This document shows, piece by piece, positions 26,622 through 34,942 of a stretch of DNA of 64,000 nt. A program made the translations under genes and the position numbers. The notes beneath the pieces were generated by a model, which made no database searches, had not been told where the DNA came from, and was given only the letters and a program-made list of their open reading frames with translations. Within the stretch, counting starts at the first letter, position 1, and every line of letters starts with the position of its first letter. Origin of the DNA: Muricoccus harenae (lineage in GTDB: Bacteria; Pseudomonadota; Alphaproteobacteria; Acetobacterales; Acetobacteraceae); the NCBI RefSeq assembly GCF_009848505.1, contig NZ_WWDL01000007.1, positions 82,584 to 146,583 on the forward strand, in the 5' to 3' direction.

Positions 26622-26740
26622 GCTGAGATCACCGGGCTGCTGAGATCACCGGGCTGCTGAGATCACCGGGCTGCTGAGATCACCGGGCTGCTGAGATCAT
26701 CGGGCTGCTGAGATCATCGGGCTGCTGAGATCATCGGGCT
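26622..26740. repeat. Tandem array, seven copies of a 17-bp unit
   Basis: Unit GCTGAGATCAYCGGGCT, repeated head to tail without spacers, seven bases after the glcE stop. The first four copies read CACC and the last three read CATC at the same position; otherwise all copies are identical. 17 is not a multiple of three and there is no gene across it. An AGCCCGG at 26614-26620 can pair with the CCGGGCT ending the first copy. The identity implies recent slippage or selection. Confidence 0.97.
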
Positions 26741-26891
26741 TTGGAATGCCTGAAGGCTGGAGCGAACCGGAGCATGGAATGCGGCGCGATCCCGCGGCGT
26801 TCCAGCGGAGCGGGATCACGGAATGCTGTCTGGTGGACGTTCAGGCTGCATGGCCTATGATTCGTCCCGAATCAGAGGAGAAAAACGCCCC

Positions 26892-27533
26892 ATGTCGCTG
26901 CCCTTTCTGCGTCGGGCCATCCTGGCGCTGGCCGTCCTCCTTCTTGCGGGGACCCGGCCTGCCGCGGCGCAGGGCGACCCGAGCTTCAATCTCGTCAACC
27001 GGTCGGGCCAGACGATCCAGGAGCTCTATGTCTCCTCCGCGGATTTGAACACCTGGGGGCAGGACCTGCTGGGGAACAACGTGCTTGAGAGCGGGCGGTC
27101 CTTCCCGGTGCGGCTGCCCGTGGGGCAATGCTCCAACGATATCCGCGTGGTCTATGCGGGGGGGCGCTCGGAGGAGCGGCGGGCGACCAATACCTGCCAG
27201 GTGAACGATGTGGTCTTCGGCAACCAGGCCTCGCCGGGCCAGGGGGAGGGCAAGCGGGGGCCAACCACCTCCGGCCGGACCGGCAATCCTTCCTTCAACC
27301 TGGTGAACCGAACAGGCAAGACGATCCAGGTCCTGCGCGCCTCGCCCAGCTCTGAGAGCAGTTGGGGCGAGGACCGGCTGGGCAATGCCGTGGTGCCGCC
27401 GGGCGGCAGCTTCGCCATCCGCCTGCCGGCAGGCGAATGCAACTACGACATCCGCGTGGAATATGATGACCGCGCGGCTGAGGAGCGGCGCGGGGTGGAT
27501 CTCTGCAACCTGGCCAACGTCACCTTTCCCTGA
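26892..27533 (+). CDS. Secreted protein with two tandem beta-type repeats
   Basis: 213 aa with a signal peptide (MSLPFLRRAILALAVLLLAG, cleaved after AAAQ). The mature part is two homologous units of about 80 residues, beginning DPSFNLVNRSGQTIQELYV and NPSFNLVNRTGKTIQVLRA, each with a WGxDxLGNxV motif, a C-x-x-DIRV segment and a second Cys about 20 residues later (NTC, DLC). The paired Cys suggest one disulfide per unit. A Gly/Ser-rich linker joins them. The fold is unknown to me. It is followed by two hairpins. Confidence 0.85.
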   Translation: MSLPFLRRAILALAVLLLAGTRPAAAQGDPSFNLVNRSGQTIQELYVSSADLNTWGQDLLGNNVLESGRSFPVRLPVGQCSNDIRVVYAGGRSEERRATNTCQVNDVVFGNQASPGQGEGKRGPTTSGRTGNPSFNLVNRTGKTIQVLRASPSSESSWGEDRLGNAVVPPGGSFAIRLPAGECNYDIRVEYDDRAAEERRGVDLCNLANVTFP

Positions 27534-27541
27534 TGCGGGGC

Positions 27542-27616
27542 GATGATGCGGCCGTTTTCGCCGCATCATCGGTGAGATTGGATGAGGCGTCGGGCCGCTT
27601 GGCCCGGCGCTTTTTT
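27542..27616 (+). terminator. Double hairpin ending with a T-run
   Basis: First hairpin: perfect 11-pair stem 27542-27552 with 27560-27570. Second: ten-pair stem (27587-27596 with 27601-27610, one G-U), loop GCTT, then TTTTTT at 27611-27616, a classic intrinsic terminator for the preceding secreted-protein gene. The gap 27617-27710 holds nothing else recognised. Confidence 0.88.
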
Positions 27617-27710
27617 GTGCCGCAGGCGTCGGGCGGATGCTGGCTGCGGCCGGGTCTTCGCCGGCGGTCGACGCGGTGGTCGTCAGGCTGGGCTGACCAG
27701 CGAGGGCGGT

Positions 27711-28226
27711 TCAGTCCTTCGCCTCGGCCAGCAGGGCTGGCAGGTCGAGGCGGCGGGTGAACATGCCCAAAGAGCCGTCCGGGTTCCGCGGCCAGTCCTC
27801 GCGCGCGCGATCGACATAGAGCTCGACGCCGTTCTGGTCCGGGTCACGCAGATAGATTGCTTCCGAGACGCCGTGATCCGATGCGCCGTCCAGCTGGATG
27901 CCGGCCTGGAGCACGATCTTCACCGCGCGGGCAAGGGAGGGGCGGTCCGGATAGACCAAGGCAACATGGTAGAGGCCCGTTGTGCCCGGGGCCGGGGGCG
28001 GGCCGCCCTCGCTTTCCCAGGTGTTGAGCGCGATGTGGTGGTGGTAGCCGCCGGCCGCGAGAAAGACGGCCCCGGGGTAGCGCGCCATTTCCTCCAGCCC
28101 GATCACGTCCCGCCAGAAGGCGAGGGCGCGGTCCAGATTCGAGACCTTCAGATGGGTATGGCCGATGCGCAGCCCGGCGGGGGCGATGACGGGCTGGCCG
28201 GCGGATGCGGGGTTGGTGTCAGGCAT
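27711..28226 (-). CDS. VOC-family (glyoxalase/catechol 2,3-dioxygenase-like) protein
   Basis: 171 aa, vicinal oxygen chelate fold with two beta-alpha-beta-beta-beta modules. Candidate metal ligands: His in IGHTHLKVSNLDRALAFWRD, His in HHHIALNTWE and GLYHVALVYP, and Glu in NGVELYVDR. The wording YPGAVFLAAGGYHHHIALN is typical of the catechol-2,3-dioxygenase-like subgroup. ATG at 28226 is chosen because similarity begins soon after it. The specific reaction is unknown. It is divergent from the MFS gene; 28227-28492 contains no gene. Confidence 0.82.
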   Translation of the reverse strand: MPDTNPASAGQPVIAPAGLRIGHTHLKVSNLDRALAFWRDVIGLEEMARYPGAVFLAAGGYHHHIALNTWESEGGPPPAPGTTGLYHVALVYPDRPSLARAVKIVLQAGIQLDGASDHGVSEAIYLRDPDQNGVELYVDRAREDWPRNPDGSLGMFTRRLDLPALLAEAKD

Positions 28227-28492
28227 GGCGTGATTTCCTTCTCCCCCAATCTGGTGGCCTCCATGCTGCAGCGCCAATCCTGGTGGCGGATGAGCGGCAT
28301 GCGTGCGGCTGATGGGGCAACGGCACCCTGGGGTGGGCGTGCGGGCCGGAGCCGCCGCAGGAAGGGTGAGCGCGGCTTGACGGGTTTGCGGCGGCGCGGG
28401 CAGAAGGCGCCGACCGGCATTCCGCCCGCAAGCGTTAGCGTCATTCAACGCGCCCTTGGGCTGTGTTTAGCCCGGATCGAGGCGCCCTGCGC

Positions 28493-29662
28493 ATGAATCC
28501 CGAATCGCCTTCCGCGTGGCGGCTTGCGCCCTTCGTATCGATTGTGCTGGCTGGTTTCCTTGCCATCGCGCTGCCATTGCCCGTGCTGTCGCTGCGCGTG
28601 CATGACGAGTTGGGGTTCAGCCTGGTGACGGCCGGCTGGGTGGTGGGGCTGCAATCGCTGGCGACCATCCTGACCCGGCAGTTCGCCGGGGCGCTGATCG
28701 ACCGGCGTGGGCCGCGATATGCGGCAAAGATTGGGCTGCCTTTGGCAGCAATGGCGGGGGGTGGCCTATCTCGTCTCCTCCTTTATCGGGGACCGCACCG
28801 CCTCCATCGCCGTGCTGATGCTGGGGCGGCTGATGATGGGGCCGGCGGAGAGCCTGTTTCTCACTTCGGCCATGAGCTGGGGCATCGCGACGCTGGGGGC
28901 GCGGCGCACCGGGCTGGTGATGACCTGGCAGGGGATCGCCATGTTCACCGCGCTCGGCCTCGGAGCGCCGGCGGGGCTGTTCGTCATGGGGCGATTCGGC
29001 TTCCAGGGCGTGGCGGTGGCGACGATCCTGCTGCCATTGCTGGCGTTGTGCGTGGCGCTCTCGCAGGCGGAGGCGGCGCCGGCTGCGACGGGAGGGCGCG
29101 CATCCTTCCTGGGGGTGGTCGGGCTGGTTTGGCGACAGGGGGTCGTGCTGAGCCTTGCCACGGCGCCGCAGGCGGTGCTCGGGAGCTTTATCGCCCTCTA
29201 TTCGGCAGCCGGGGCTGGGCGGGGGCGGGGCTGACCCTCACAGGCTTCGGGATCGGCTTCATCCTGGTGCGGATGTTCTTCTCGCACTTGCCTGACGGGC
29301 TGGGCGGGCGGCGTGTCGCGGGCTGGTCGCTGGTGGTGGAGGCCTTGGGGCAGGCACTGCTCTGGGTAGCTCCGAACGCTGAGCTGGCGCTGCTGGGGGC
29401 GACACTCACCGGGGCGGGATTCTCGCTGATCTTCCCCTCGATGGGGGTGGATGCGGTGCGGCGCGTGCCGGCCGCGAGCCGTGCGCTGGCCATTGCGAGC
29501 TTCTCTGCCTTCTTGGACCTCGCTGTCGGACTCTCGGCGCCGCTGGCGGGGCTGATCGTGGGACTGGGCGGCTATCCGGCGGTGTTCCTGGCCGGCGGGC
29601 TGGGGTGCATTGCCGGGGTGTTGCTGCTGATCGGGCGGGACAGCCCACCGCGCGAGGGCTGA
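28493..29662 (+). pseudogene. MFS transporter gene with two compensating frameshifts
   Basis: A 12-helix MFS protein of the sugar/drug efflux type can be reconstructed only by changing frame twice. The N-terminal part (MNPESPSAWRLAPF to GLPLAAMAG) reads in one frame; the middle (GVAYLVSSFIGDRTASIAVL to SFIALYSAAGAG) in the next frame; the end (AGAGLTLTGFGIGFILVRMF to GRDSPPREG) in the first frame again. Removing one G from the six-G run near 28758-28763 and adding one in the G-rich stretch near 29210-29225 restores one frame of about 389 codons. Both sites are G-runs, so sequencing error is as likely as real decay. Confidence 0.8.
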
Positions 29663-29664
29663 CA

Positions 29665-29702
29665 TGCAATGGGGCGGCGGATTGCTCCGCCGCCCCATTG
29701 CA
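29665..29702. terminator. Bidirectional terminator hairpin between MFS gene and rpoH
   Basis: A perfect 17-pair stem (29665-29681 with 29686-29702) closed by TTGC, lying between convergent genes. There is no long T-run in either direction, but position and stem length fit a shared terminator. Confidence 0.7.
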
Positions 29703-29719
29703 CTTCCATCCGGACCGGG

Positions 29720-30604
29720 TCAGACGACGGCGAGCCTGCGCTCGACGATCTGGGTCTTCATGTTCTTCTGCAGCTTCTCGAAGGCACGCACCTCGATCTG
29801 CCGCACCCGCTCGCGCGAGATGTTGTACTGCTGGGACAGCTCCTCGAGCGTGGTCGGCTCATCCTTGAGGCGGCGCTCGATCAGGATGTGACGCTCACGA
29901 TCGTTCAGCGTGCTGAGGGCGCTGTTGAGCAGGTCGCGGCGGTTGGTCATGTCCTCCCGGTCCGCGAGCTCCTCTTCCTGGCTCTCGCTGTCATCCACCA
30001 GCCAGTCCTGCCACTCTCCCTCGCTATCCGAGCGGATGGGCGCGTTCAGGCTGTTGTCGGGGCTGGCGAGGCGGCGGTTCATCGAGACCACGTCCTGCTC
30101 CGGCACCTGGAGGACCCGGGCGATCTTCTCCACCTGCTCGGGCTTCAGGTCGCCCTCCTCAAGGGCGGCCATCTGGCCCTTCAGCCGGCGCAGGTTGAAG
30201 AACAGCTTCTTCTGCGCGGCGGTGGTGCCCATCTTCACCAGCGACCAGGAGTGCAGGATGTACTCCTGGATCGCGGCACGGATCCACCACATGGCATAGG
30301 TGGCCAGGCGGAAGCCGCGGTCCGGATCGAACCGCTTCACGGCCTGCATCATGCCGACATTGCCCTCGGAGATCAGCTCACCCACCGGCAGGCCGTAGCC
30401 GCGGTAGCCCATGGCGATCTTCGCGACGAGGCGCAAGTGAGACGTGACGAGCTTATGGGCCGCGCCTTCGTCCTGGTTGTCACGCCAGCGCTTCGCGAGG
30501 TTCAGCTCCTCCTCGGGCGCCAACATCGGGAATTTCCGGATCTCCTGCAGGTAGCGGGAGAGGTTGCCCTCAGGGGCCATGGGAATCATTGAAGTGGAAG
30601 CCAT
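29720..30604 (-). CDS. rpoH: RNA polymerase sigma-32 (heat shock) factor
   Basis: 294-aa group 3 sigma factor. The RpoH box QKKLFFNLRR is at residues 131-140. Region 2 shows RLVAKIAMGYRGYGLPVGELISEGNVGMMQAVKRFDPDRGFRLATYAMWWIRAAIQEY and region 4 the helix-turn-helix TTLEELSQQYNISRERVRQIE; all essential regions are intact. AGGAGG lies 11 bases before the ATG. Directs transcription of chaperone and protease genes. The next genes rluD and the small membrane protein are its usual alphaproteobacterial neighbours. The 275 bases upstream (30605-30879) hold no gene. Confidence 0.97.
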   Translation of the reverse strand: MASTSMIPMAPEGNLSRYLQEIRKFPMLAPEEELNLAKRWRDNQDEGAAHKLVTSHLRLVAKIAMGYRGYGLPVGELISEGNVGMMQAVKRFDPDRGFRLATYAMWWIRAAIQEYILHSWSLVKMGTTAAQKKLFFNLRRLKGQMAALEEGDLKPEQVEKIARVLQVPEQDVVSMNRRLASPDNSLNAPIRSDSEGEWQDWLVDDSESQEEELADREDMTNRRDLLNSALSTLNDRERHILIERRLKDEPTTLEELSQQYNISRERVRQIEVRAFEKLQKNMKTQIVERRLAVV

Positions 30605-30854
30605 GAACGCATTTGCCTCCTGAACCGGCCGGGCTGCCCCCGGGGTTGGCGGGCGCGCGGACGGTCGAAAAGCGGCACGAAGGACCGTGCCTCACTCTCG
30701 CGCGCTGGGCCCTAGAGCCTCTTAGAAACGCCTGCCGTCCCCAAGGTTTTCGCGGTCGCGAAAGGAGATTGGCCGAAGTTCCTTGCAGAGCCCTTACGCG
30801 GCGCCCAGCGGCGAAAGCTGACGAGCTTGTAATCTATGCGCCGGCCGGACGCAA

Positions 30855-30875
30855 GGAAAACCGTACCGATACGGT
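30855..30875 (-). terminator. Probable terminator of rluD
   Basis: On the minus strand ACCGTA-TCGG-TACGGT (six pairs, 30860-30875) followed by TTTT, five bases beyond the rluD stop. The stem is short, so the strength is uncertain. Confidence 0.5.
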
Positions 30876-30879
30876 CGTG

Positions 30880-31884
30880 TTACACACCGTCATCGAGGGT
30901 CACGATGAGGGCGGCCATGTCCGTGGGCAAAGGAGAGGTGAAGGACAGGGGCTGGCCGGTGACGGGGTGGCGGAAGCCAAGAGACTGGGCGTGCAACGCC
31001 TGCCTAGGGAAGGCCAGCAGCGCGTCACGGGAGGTGGCCGGGAGGCCCCGTGCGGTAGATGGGGTCCGGCGGAGATAGACTGGATCCCCGACCAACGGGT
31101 GGCCGATATGCGCCATATGCACGCGGATCTGGTGAGTCCGGCCGGTGGCGAGACGGCATCGGACCATGGCGCAGGCGGTGCCCCAGGCACGTTCGGTGGC
31201 GTAGTGGGTGAGGGCCTGCTTTCCACGGGCCACGACTGCCATGCGCTTCCGGTCGGCTGGGTGGCGGCCGATGGGGGCGTCCACGCTACCGTTGGCTGGG
31301 GAGGGGGTGCCCCAGGTGAGGGCGAGGTAGCTGCGCTCCAGGTCGCGCTCGGCGAAGGCGGTGGAGAGGGCCTGGTGGGCGGCGTCTGACTTGGCGACGA
31401 CCATGACCCCGCTTGTGTCCTTGTCGAGCCGGTGGACGATGCCGGGCCGCTTCTCACCGCCGATGCCGGACAGCTCCTCCCCCGCATGGGCGAGGATGGC
31501 GTTGACCAGCGTGCCGTCCGCATGGCCGGGGGCTGGATGGACGACCAAGCCCGCAGGCTTGTCGAGCACGATCAGGTCCCGGTCCTCGAAGAGGATGGTC
31601 AGGTGCATGGCCTGAGGAAGGGGGGTGGCGGGCTCGGGTGGGGGCACCGTCAGCGTATAGCGGGCGCCGGGGCGGAGGGATTCGGAAGGATCATCGGTGG
31701 GTTTTCCGTCCCGCGCGGCATGGCCGGCTTCCACCAGCGCCTTGACGCGGGACCGGGAGAGACCGCCCATGCCGGCGAACGCCCTGTCCAGCCGGTCTCC
31801 GGCCTGTTCGGCGGTGGCGGTGAATTCCAGGGTTTCGGCCGAATTAGCGGAGGGTTCTGTGCGCGCGCTCAAGGTTCTCGTCAT
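30880..31884 (-). CDS. rluD: 23S rRNA pseudouridine synthase RluD-type
   Basis: About 334 aa; isomerises uridines in 23S rRNA helix 69. The N-terminal S4-like RNA-binding domain (AEQAGDRLDRAFAGMGGLSRSRVKALVEAGH) precedes the catalytic domain with HRLDKDTSGVMVV, whose Asp is the nucleophile; further motifs DLIVLDKPAGLVVHPAPGH and GRTHQIRVHMAHIGHPLVGDPVY are complete. ATG 31884 is used; an upstream ATG gives an unlikely hydrophobic lead. Its start region overlaps that of the divergent small membrane protein by 26 bases. Confidence 0.92.
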   Translation of the reverse strand: MTRTLSARTEPSANSAETLEFTATAEQAGDRLDRAFAGMGGLSRSRVKALVEAGHAARDGKPTDDPSESLRPGARYTLTVPPPEPATPLPQAMHLTILFEDRDLIVLDKPAGLVVHPAPGHADGTLVNAILAHAGEELSGIGGEKRPGIVHRLDKDTSGVMVVAKSDAAHQALSTAFAERDLERSYLALTWGTPSPANGSVDAPIGRHPADRKRMAVVARGKQALTHYATERAWGTACAMVRCRLATGRTHQIRVHMAHIGHPLVGDPVYLRRTPSTARGLPATSRDALLAFPRQALHAQSLGFRHPVTGQPLSFTSPLPTDMAALIVTLDDGV

Positions 31885-32149
31885 CGGGATGGGGGTGCTG
31901 ATCGTCGCCGCCAGCGTGACGTTGGTTGTGATGATCGTGCAGCGTGCCGGCAAGGCCATTCCTGCCACGCCGGCCGGGCCCGTGGCGGAGATGTCGCTCG
32001 GGCAGCCGGCCGGAACGCGGATCGGGGGAATTGCCGCGGGCGCCGAGGGGCGGGTGGCGGTTTGGGTGCAGCGGGCGGATGGGGACCGGCTGGTGATCCT
32101 GGATACGCGGAGCGGACGGGTGGCGGGGGAGATCCGGGTGGGGGAGTGA
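31859..32149 (+). CDS. Small membrane-anchored protein, DUF6476-like
   Basis: 96 aa from GTG 31859 (ALKVLVIGMGVLIVAASVTLVVMIVQRAGK gives one N-terminal membrane anchor), then a short domain with repeated beta-like strands (GGIAAGAEGRVAVWVQRADGDRLVILDTRSGRVAGEI). A protein of this kind is a constant neighbour of rluD in alphaproteobacteria. Function unknown. Divergent from rluD with overlapping 5' ends. The region 32150-32269 leads into tRNA-Glu and has no gene. Confidence 0.75.
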   Translation: MRALKVLVIGMGVLIVAASVTLVVMIVQRAGKAIPATPAGPVAEMSLGQPAGTRIGGIAAGAEGRVAVWVQRADGDRLVILDTRSGRVAGEIRVGE

Positions 32150-32269
32150 GGGTGGGGTGCCGGTATGCGGCGGCCTCAAGTTGGTGCGGAAAAAGAGTTT
32201 GAAAAAGCGGCGGGGCCCGGGTTGATCCCTCTGCACTTCGCGGATAGAAGGCCGCCTCCCGCAGGCCAC

Positions 32270-32345
32270 GTCCCCATCGTCTAGAGGCCTAGGACACCGC
32301 CCTCTCACGGCGGTAACAGGGGTTCGAATCCCCTTGGGGACGCCA
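32270..32345 (+). tRNA. tRNA-Glu (CUC)
   Basis: Full cloverleaf: acceptor GTCCCCA/TGGGGAC, anticodon stem CCGCC/GGCGG with loop CTCTCAC giving anticodon CUC, T-arm AGGGGTTCGAATCCCCT, and an encoded CCA at 32343-32345. Its 3' end borders an accessory segment. Confidence 0.97.
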
Positions 32346-32462
32346 ACCGGCGTTGATGTTGTTGGGTTTTTGCGAGGTCCTACTCCCGCACCCTACAATC
32401 ACCCCGCAATCTGCCTTGAACCTCGGCCGACACAGCAGTCCGATGTCACTTGCTTTTCACCA

Positions 32463-32900
32463 GTGAATAGCAAAGGTGAGGGCGCGCTGGCGGATTGGGA
32501 CAATACCCACGGGACCGAGACATTCCAGGGCTGATCACGATCGGCCTCGAAGCCCTGAACATGCTTGGCCTGATTAACGGCGGCGCCGCAGTGGCTGTCC
32601 TGACGTATCTCGGAAACCTCGCCAGCAAGCCGGTCTCGGAAACCTCGCCAGCAAGCCGGCTGCACCTCGTATCCTCTCGGATATCCAGTGGCCGCAGATA
32701 GCCTATGGCTCAGATGTGTTTGCCGTCGGGTTGGCCTTTGCCCTGGCCTACTCAACCCAGCTCATCCTCTACGGCGAGAGCACACGGCAGATCGCGGAAG
32801 GCTGATACAAAAGGCCACTCTGCTTCGGGCTCGTTGTCGCCCTGGTTGCTGCGGTAGCATTCGGCGTGGGTAGCCTCTGGGCGGCAGAGGCGCTGACCCG
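32463..32900 (+). pseudogene. Decayed small membrane-protein gene
   Basis: Fragments of one protein are spread over two frames. From GTG 32463: VNSKGEGALADWDNTHGTETFQG, then a one-base loss near 32532, then LITIGLEALNMLGLINGGAAVAVLTYLGNLAS, a 26-base tandem duplication (32608-32659) that shifts the frame again, then KPAAPRILSDIQWPQIAYGS and a membrane stretch to TQLILYGESTRQIAEG, a stop at 32803-32805, and in the same frame a further hydrophobic segment (LCFGLVVALVAAVAFGVGSLW). This is the layout of a common uncharacterised four-helix proteobacterial protein. Three lesions make it inactive. Confidence 0.75.
32608..32659. repeat. Perfect 26-bp tandem duplication
   Basis: Copies at 32608-32633 and 32634-32659 are identical. 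Each starts TCTCGGAAACC and ends AAGCCGG. 26 is not a multiple of three, so the duplication breaks the host reading frame. Confidence 0.95.
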
Positions 32901-33361
32901 GGCAGGGTGGCCCCGACGGGTCCCTCGTAAGGCAGGGACCGTTGCGGCCTGCTTCGGGTGGTCGCGAGGCGGATGCCCATGATTCCCTTGTGTCTGGCAG
33001 GGTGCTGAAAAGTGCTGCCGAAGGTTAGCCGGTTCGGGCTTCCAGGAGGGTATTTGCCGTGTGTACGGCTTGGAGCGGGAGCGTCTGCCAAAGCAAGGAG
33101 GGTCTCGTTGCAGGCCCTGGCCAGACTGACTGTGAGGGAGTTTCTCGGGCAATGAAAAGCGGTGAACACAAGCCCGGTGCTCCGGCTGTGCGGGAAGCGT
33201 ACCGCTTCGGCGATCCATGGCCGGATAAGATCACCTTATTGGCCCGCACTGGCAATTACGAGCAGGCTGCGACGCGACTGATATCACCGCCGAGAGGTCG
33301 TCAGGAACAAGAGACGCTACCATCCGCCCCTGACGCCCAGAACTCGGTTATGCCCCCGTTT
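32901..33361. other. No recognised gene
   Basis: Frames here are short and show no recognisable protein; one plus frame contains REAYRFGDPWPDKITLLA but has no support. Treated as degraded accessory DNA. Confidence 0.5.
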
Positions 33362-34339
33362 CTATTCCAACCGTGCGCCGGAGATTCGCACCACCTCCCG
33401 CCACATTGGTCGCTCGCGTTCGACGCGGGCGCTCACCTCGGCAGGGGTGCTCCATACGCAGCGGGCGCCGGCGCGTAAGAACCGCTCCTGCATTGCCGCG
33501 TCCTGGCCGATCTCACGCATCGTCGCCGCAGCACGTTCCACGATCGGAGCGGGGACGCCTGCGGGAAAAGCCATGGCGCACCAGCTGGTAACCACGAAGT
33601 CGGGCACCCCCACCTCTGCCATGACCGGGACGTCGGGCAGGGTCGGCCAGCGTTCAGCGCCCGTGATCACGAAAGCCTTCATGCGGCCTTCCTGGATGAC
33701 GGGCACATAGCTGGCGAGGTTGTCCATTGCGCAGTTCAGGTCGCCGGCCAGCATTGCGGGGATGATCTGCGCCGCGCCCCGGAACGGCACGTGAGTGCCG
33801 TCAATGCCGAGACGGTTCGTGAACAGCGCCCCGCTGAGATGCGCGGTGGTGCCGACGCCCGGGGAGCCGTAGCTCATGCCCCCGCGCTGCGCCTTCGCCC
33901 AGGCGACGAACTCCTGGAAGTTGTTTGCCGGATTGTGCTGGGCCGAGACGACCAGGACGTTCGGCAATTCCCAGTGCATGGAGATCGGCTGGAAATCGCG
34001 CTGCGGGTCGTAGGGAAGCTTGCTGTAGAGGAACTGGTTGATGTGCCAGGCGCCGAGCGTCAGTGGCGCCATGCTGTATCCATTGGCTGGGGCCTTGGCT
34101 AAGGCATCGGCGCCGATGTTACCGCCTGCGCCCGGGCGGTTTTCCAGTACGAAAGACTGGCCGAGCTTCTGCTGCATCTGCTCGCAAAGCAGCCGGCAAA
34201 GCACGTCGGTCGACCCGCCGGGCGGCCAAGGCACGATGACGCGAACGGGGCGGTTCGGCCAAGCATCCTGCGCCGCGGCGGGACGCACGAACGGCGCGGC
34301 GATTGCCGCAGATAGTGTCACGCGACGGGTTATTTGCAT
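33362..34339 (-). CDS. TctC/Bug-family tripartite tricarboxylate transporter binding protein
   Basis: 325-aa periplasmic binding protein. Signal peptide MQITRRVTLSAAIAAPFVRPAAAQ; the twin Arg may indicate Tat export. Bug-family motifs: WPNRPVRVIVPWPPGGSTDV, ENRPGAGGNIGADALAKA, YGSPGVGTTAHLSG, and the late PAPIVERAAATMREI. GGAGG precedes the ATG. The TctA/TctB membrane genes are absent, which is common for the very numerous Bug proteins of Acetobacteraceae and Burkholderiales. The ligand is probably an organic acid; not certain. Confidence 0.88.
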   Translation of the reverse strand: MQITRRVTLSAAIAAPFVRPAAAQDAWPNRPVRVIVPWPPGGSTDVLCRLLCEQMQQKLGQSFVLENRPGAGGNIGADALAKAPANGYSMAPLTLGAWHINQFLYSKLPYDPQRDFQPISMHWELPNVLVVSAQHNPANNFQEFVAWAKAQRGGMSYGSPGVGTTAHLSGALFTNRLGIDGTHVPFRGAAQIIPAMLAGDLNCAMDNLASYVPVIQEGRMKAFVITGAERWPTLPDVPVMAEVGVPDFVVTSWCAMAFPAGVPAPIVERAAATMREIGQDAAMQERFLRAGARCVWSTPAEVSARVERERPMWREVVRISGARLE

Positions 34340-34942
34340 CTGTTTCCTCCCAGTTGTTGGAGGAACGATACGCAGGCTCGCCGCGCAGAGCCACGATTCT
34401 GTTAAAGGTCGGCCGATCGCCTCGGCCAACATGGGCGCGGCGTGGAACTGCAGGCCATAGGTGCGGCCGTTGACCCATGTGCCTGTGCGCATCGACCTGC
34501 GGAATGCGGAGGCCGTTCTCGACGCTGTGGTAGGTCGCCCGCTCGCCCAAGCCGGCCAGGCTTTGGTGGGGGTGGACTGAGCCGTCACGGAAGTTATCTG
34601 CCTATCCATCGTCAGGCCAGAGGAGCGTGACGCACTGGTCCAGCCGGATACTCCCCGCACCCCTTTCAGGCCGCCCCACAGGAATAAGCTTGGCAATGTC
34701 GCTTGGTGGATCTTTGGAGATCATCCAAAGGGCGGCCATGATCGACCAGCTCGTCAGCACCGAGAGGACCAGCCAAGCGAAGGATGTCCGGGCAGCGGTG
34801 GGCGGTCGTTACGGCGCGATCTTCCCCTCAGAGGGCCACCTGTTCGACCTTGTCGAGCCGCAGGAGACTGTCCGGCGGCAGGCTGGTATGCTCTCCCGGA
34901 AGCAATCTCGACCCCTTCCGCGAAGGTGGGTGGTTGTGACAG
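34340..34942. other. No recognised gene; possible remnant coding DNA
   Basis: Minus-strand frames such as GLGERATYHSVENGLRIP and VNGRTYGLQFHAAPMLAEAIG look protein-like but lie in different frames and are short. A plus frame from 34693 (MSLGGSLEIIQRAAMIDQLV) is also unassigned. Read as a decayed gene between the Bug gene and the insertion sequence. Confidence 0.4.

Noticed and set aside
26622..26740. CRISPR array
   Set aside because: Repeats of 17 bp are contiguous with no spacers and no cas genes nearby.
29669..30592. 307-codon plus-strand open frame
   Set aside because: Antisense to rpoH, which has every sigma-32 motif.
32270..32345. Duplicate of the tRNA-Glu 3' end as an attachment repeat
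   Set aside because: No second copy of the tRNA-Glu or tRNA-Phe 3' sequence was seen in the window by eye; a computed search is needed.
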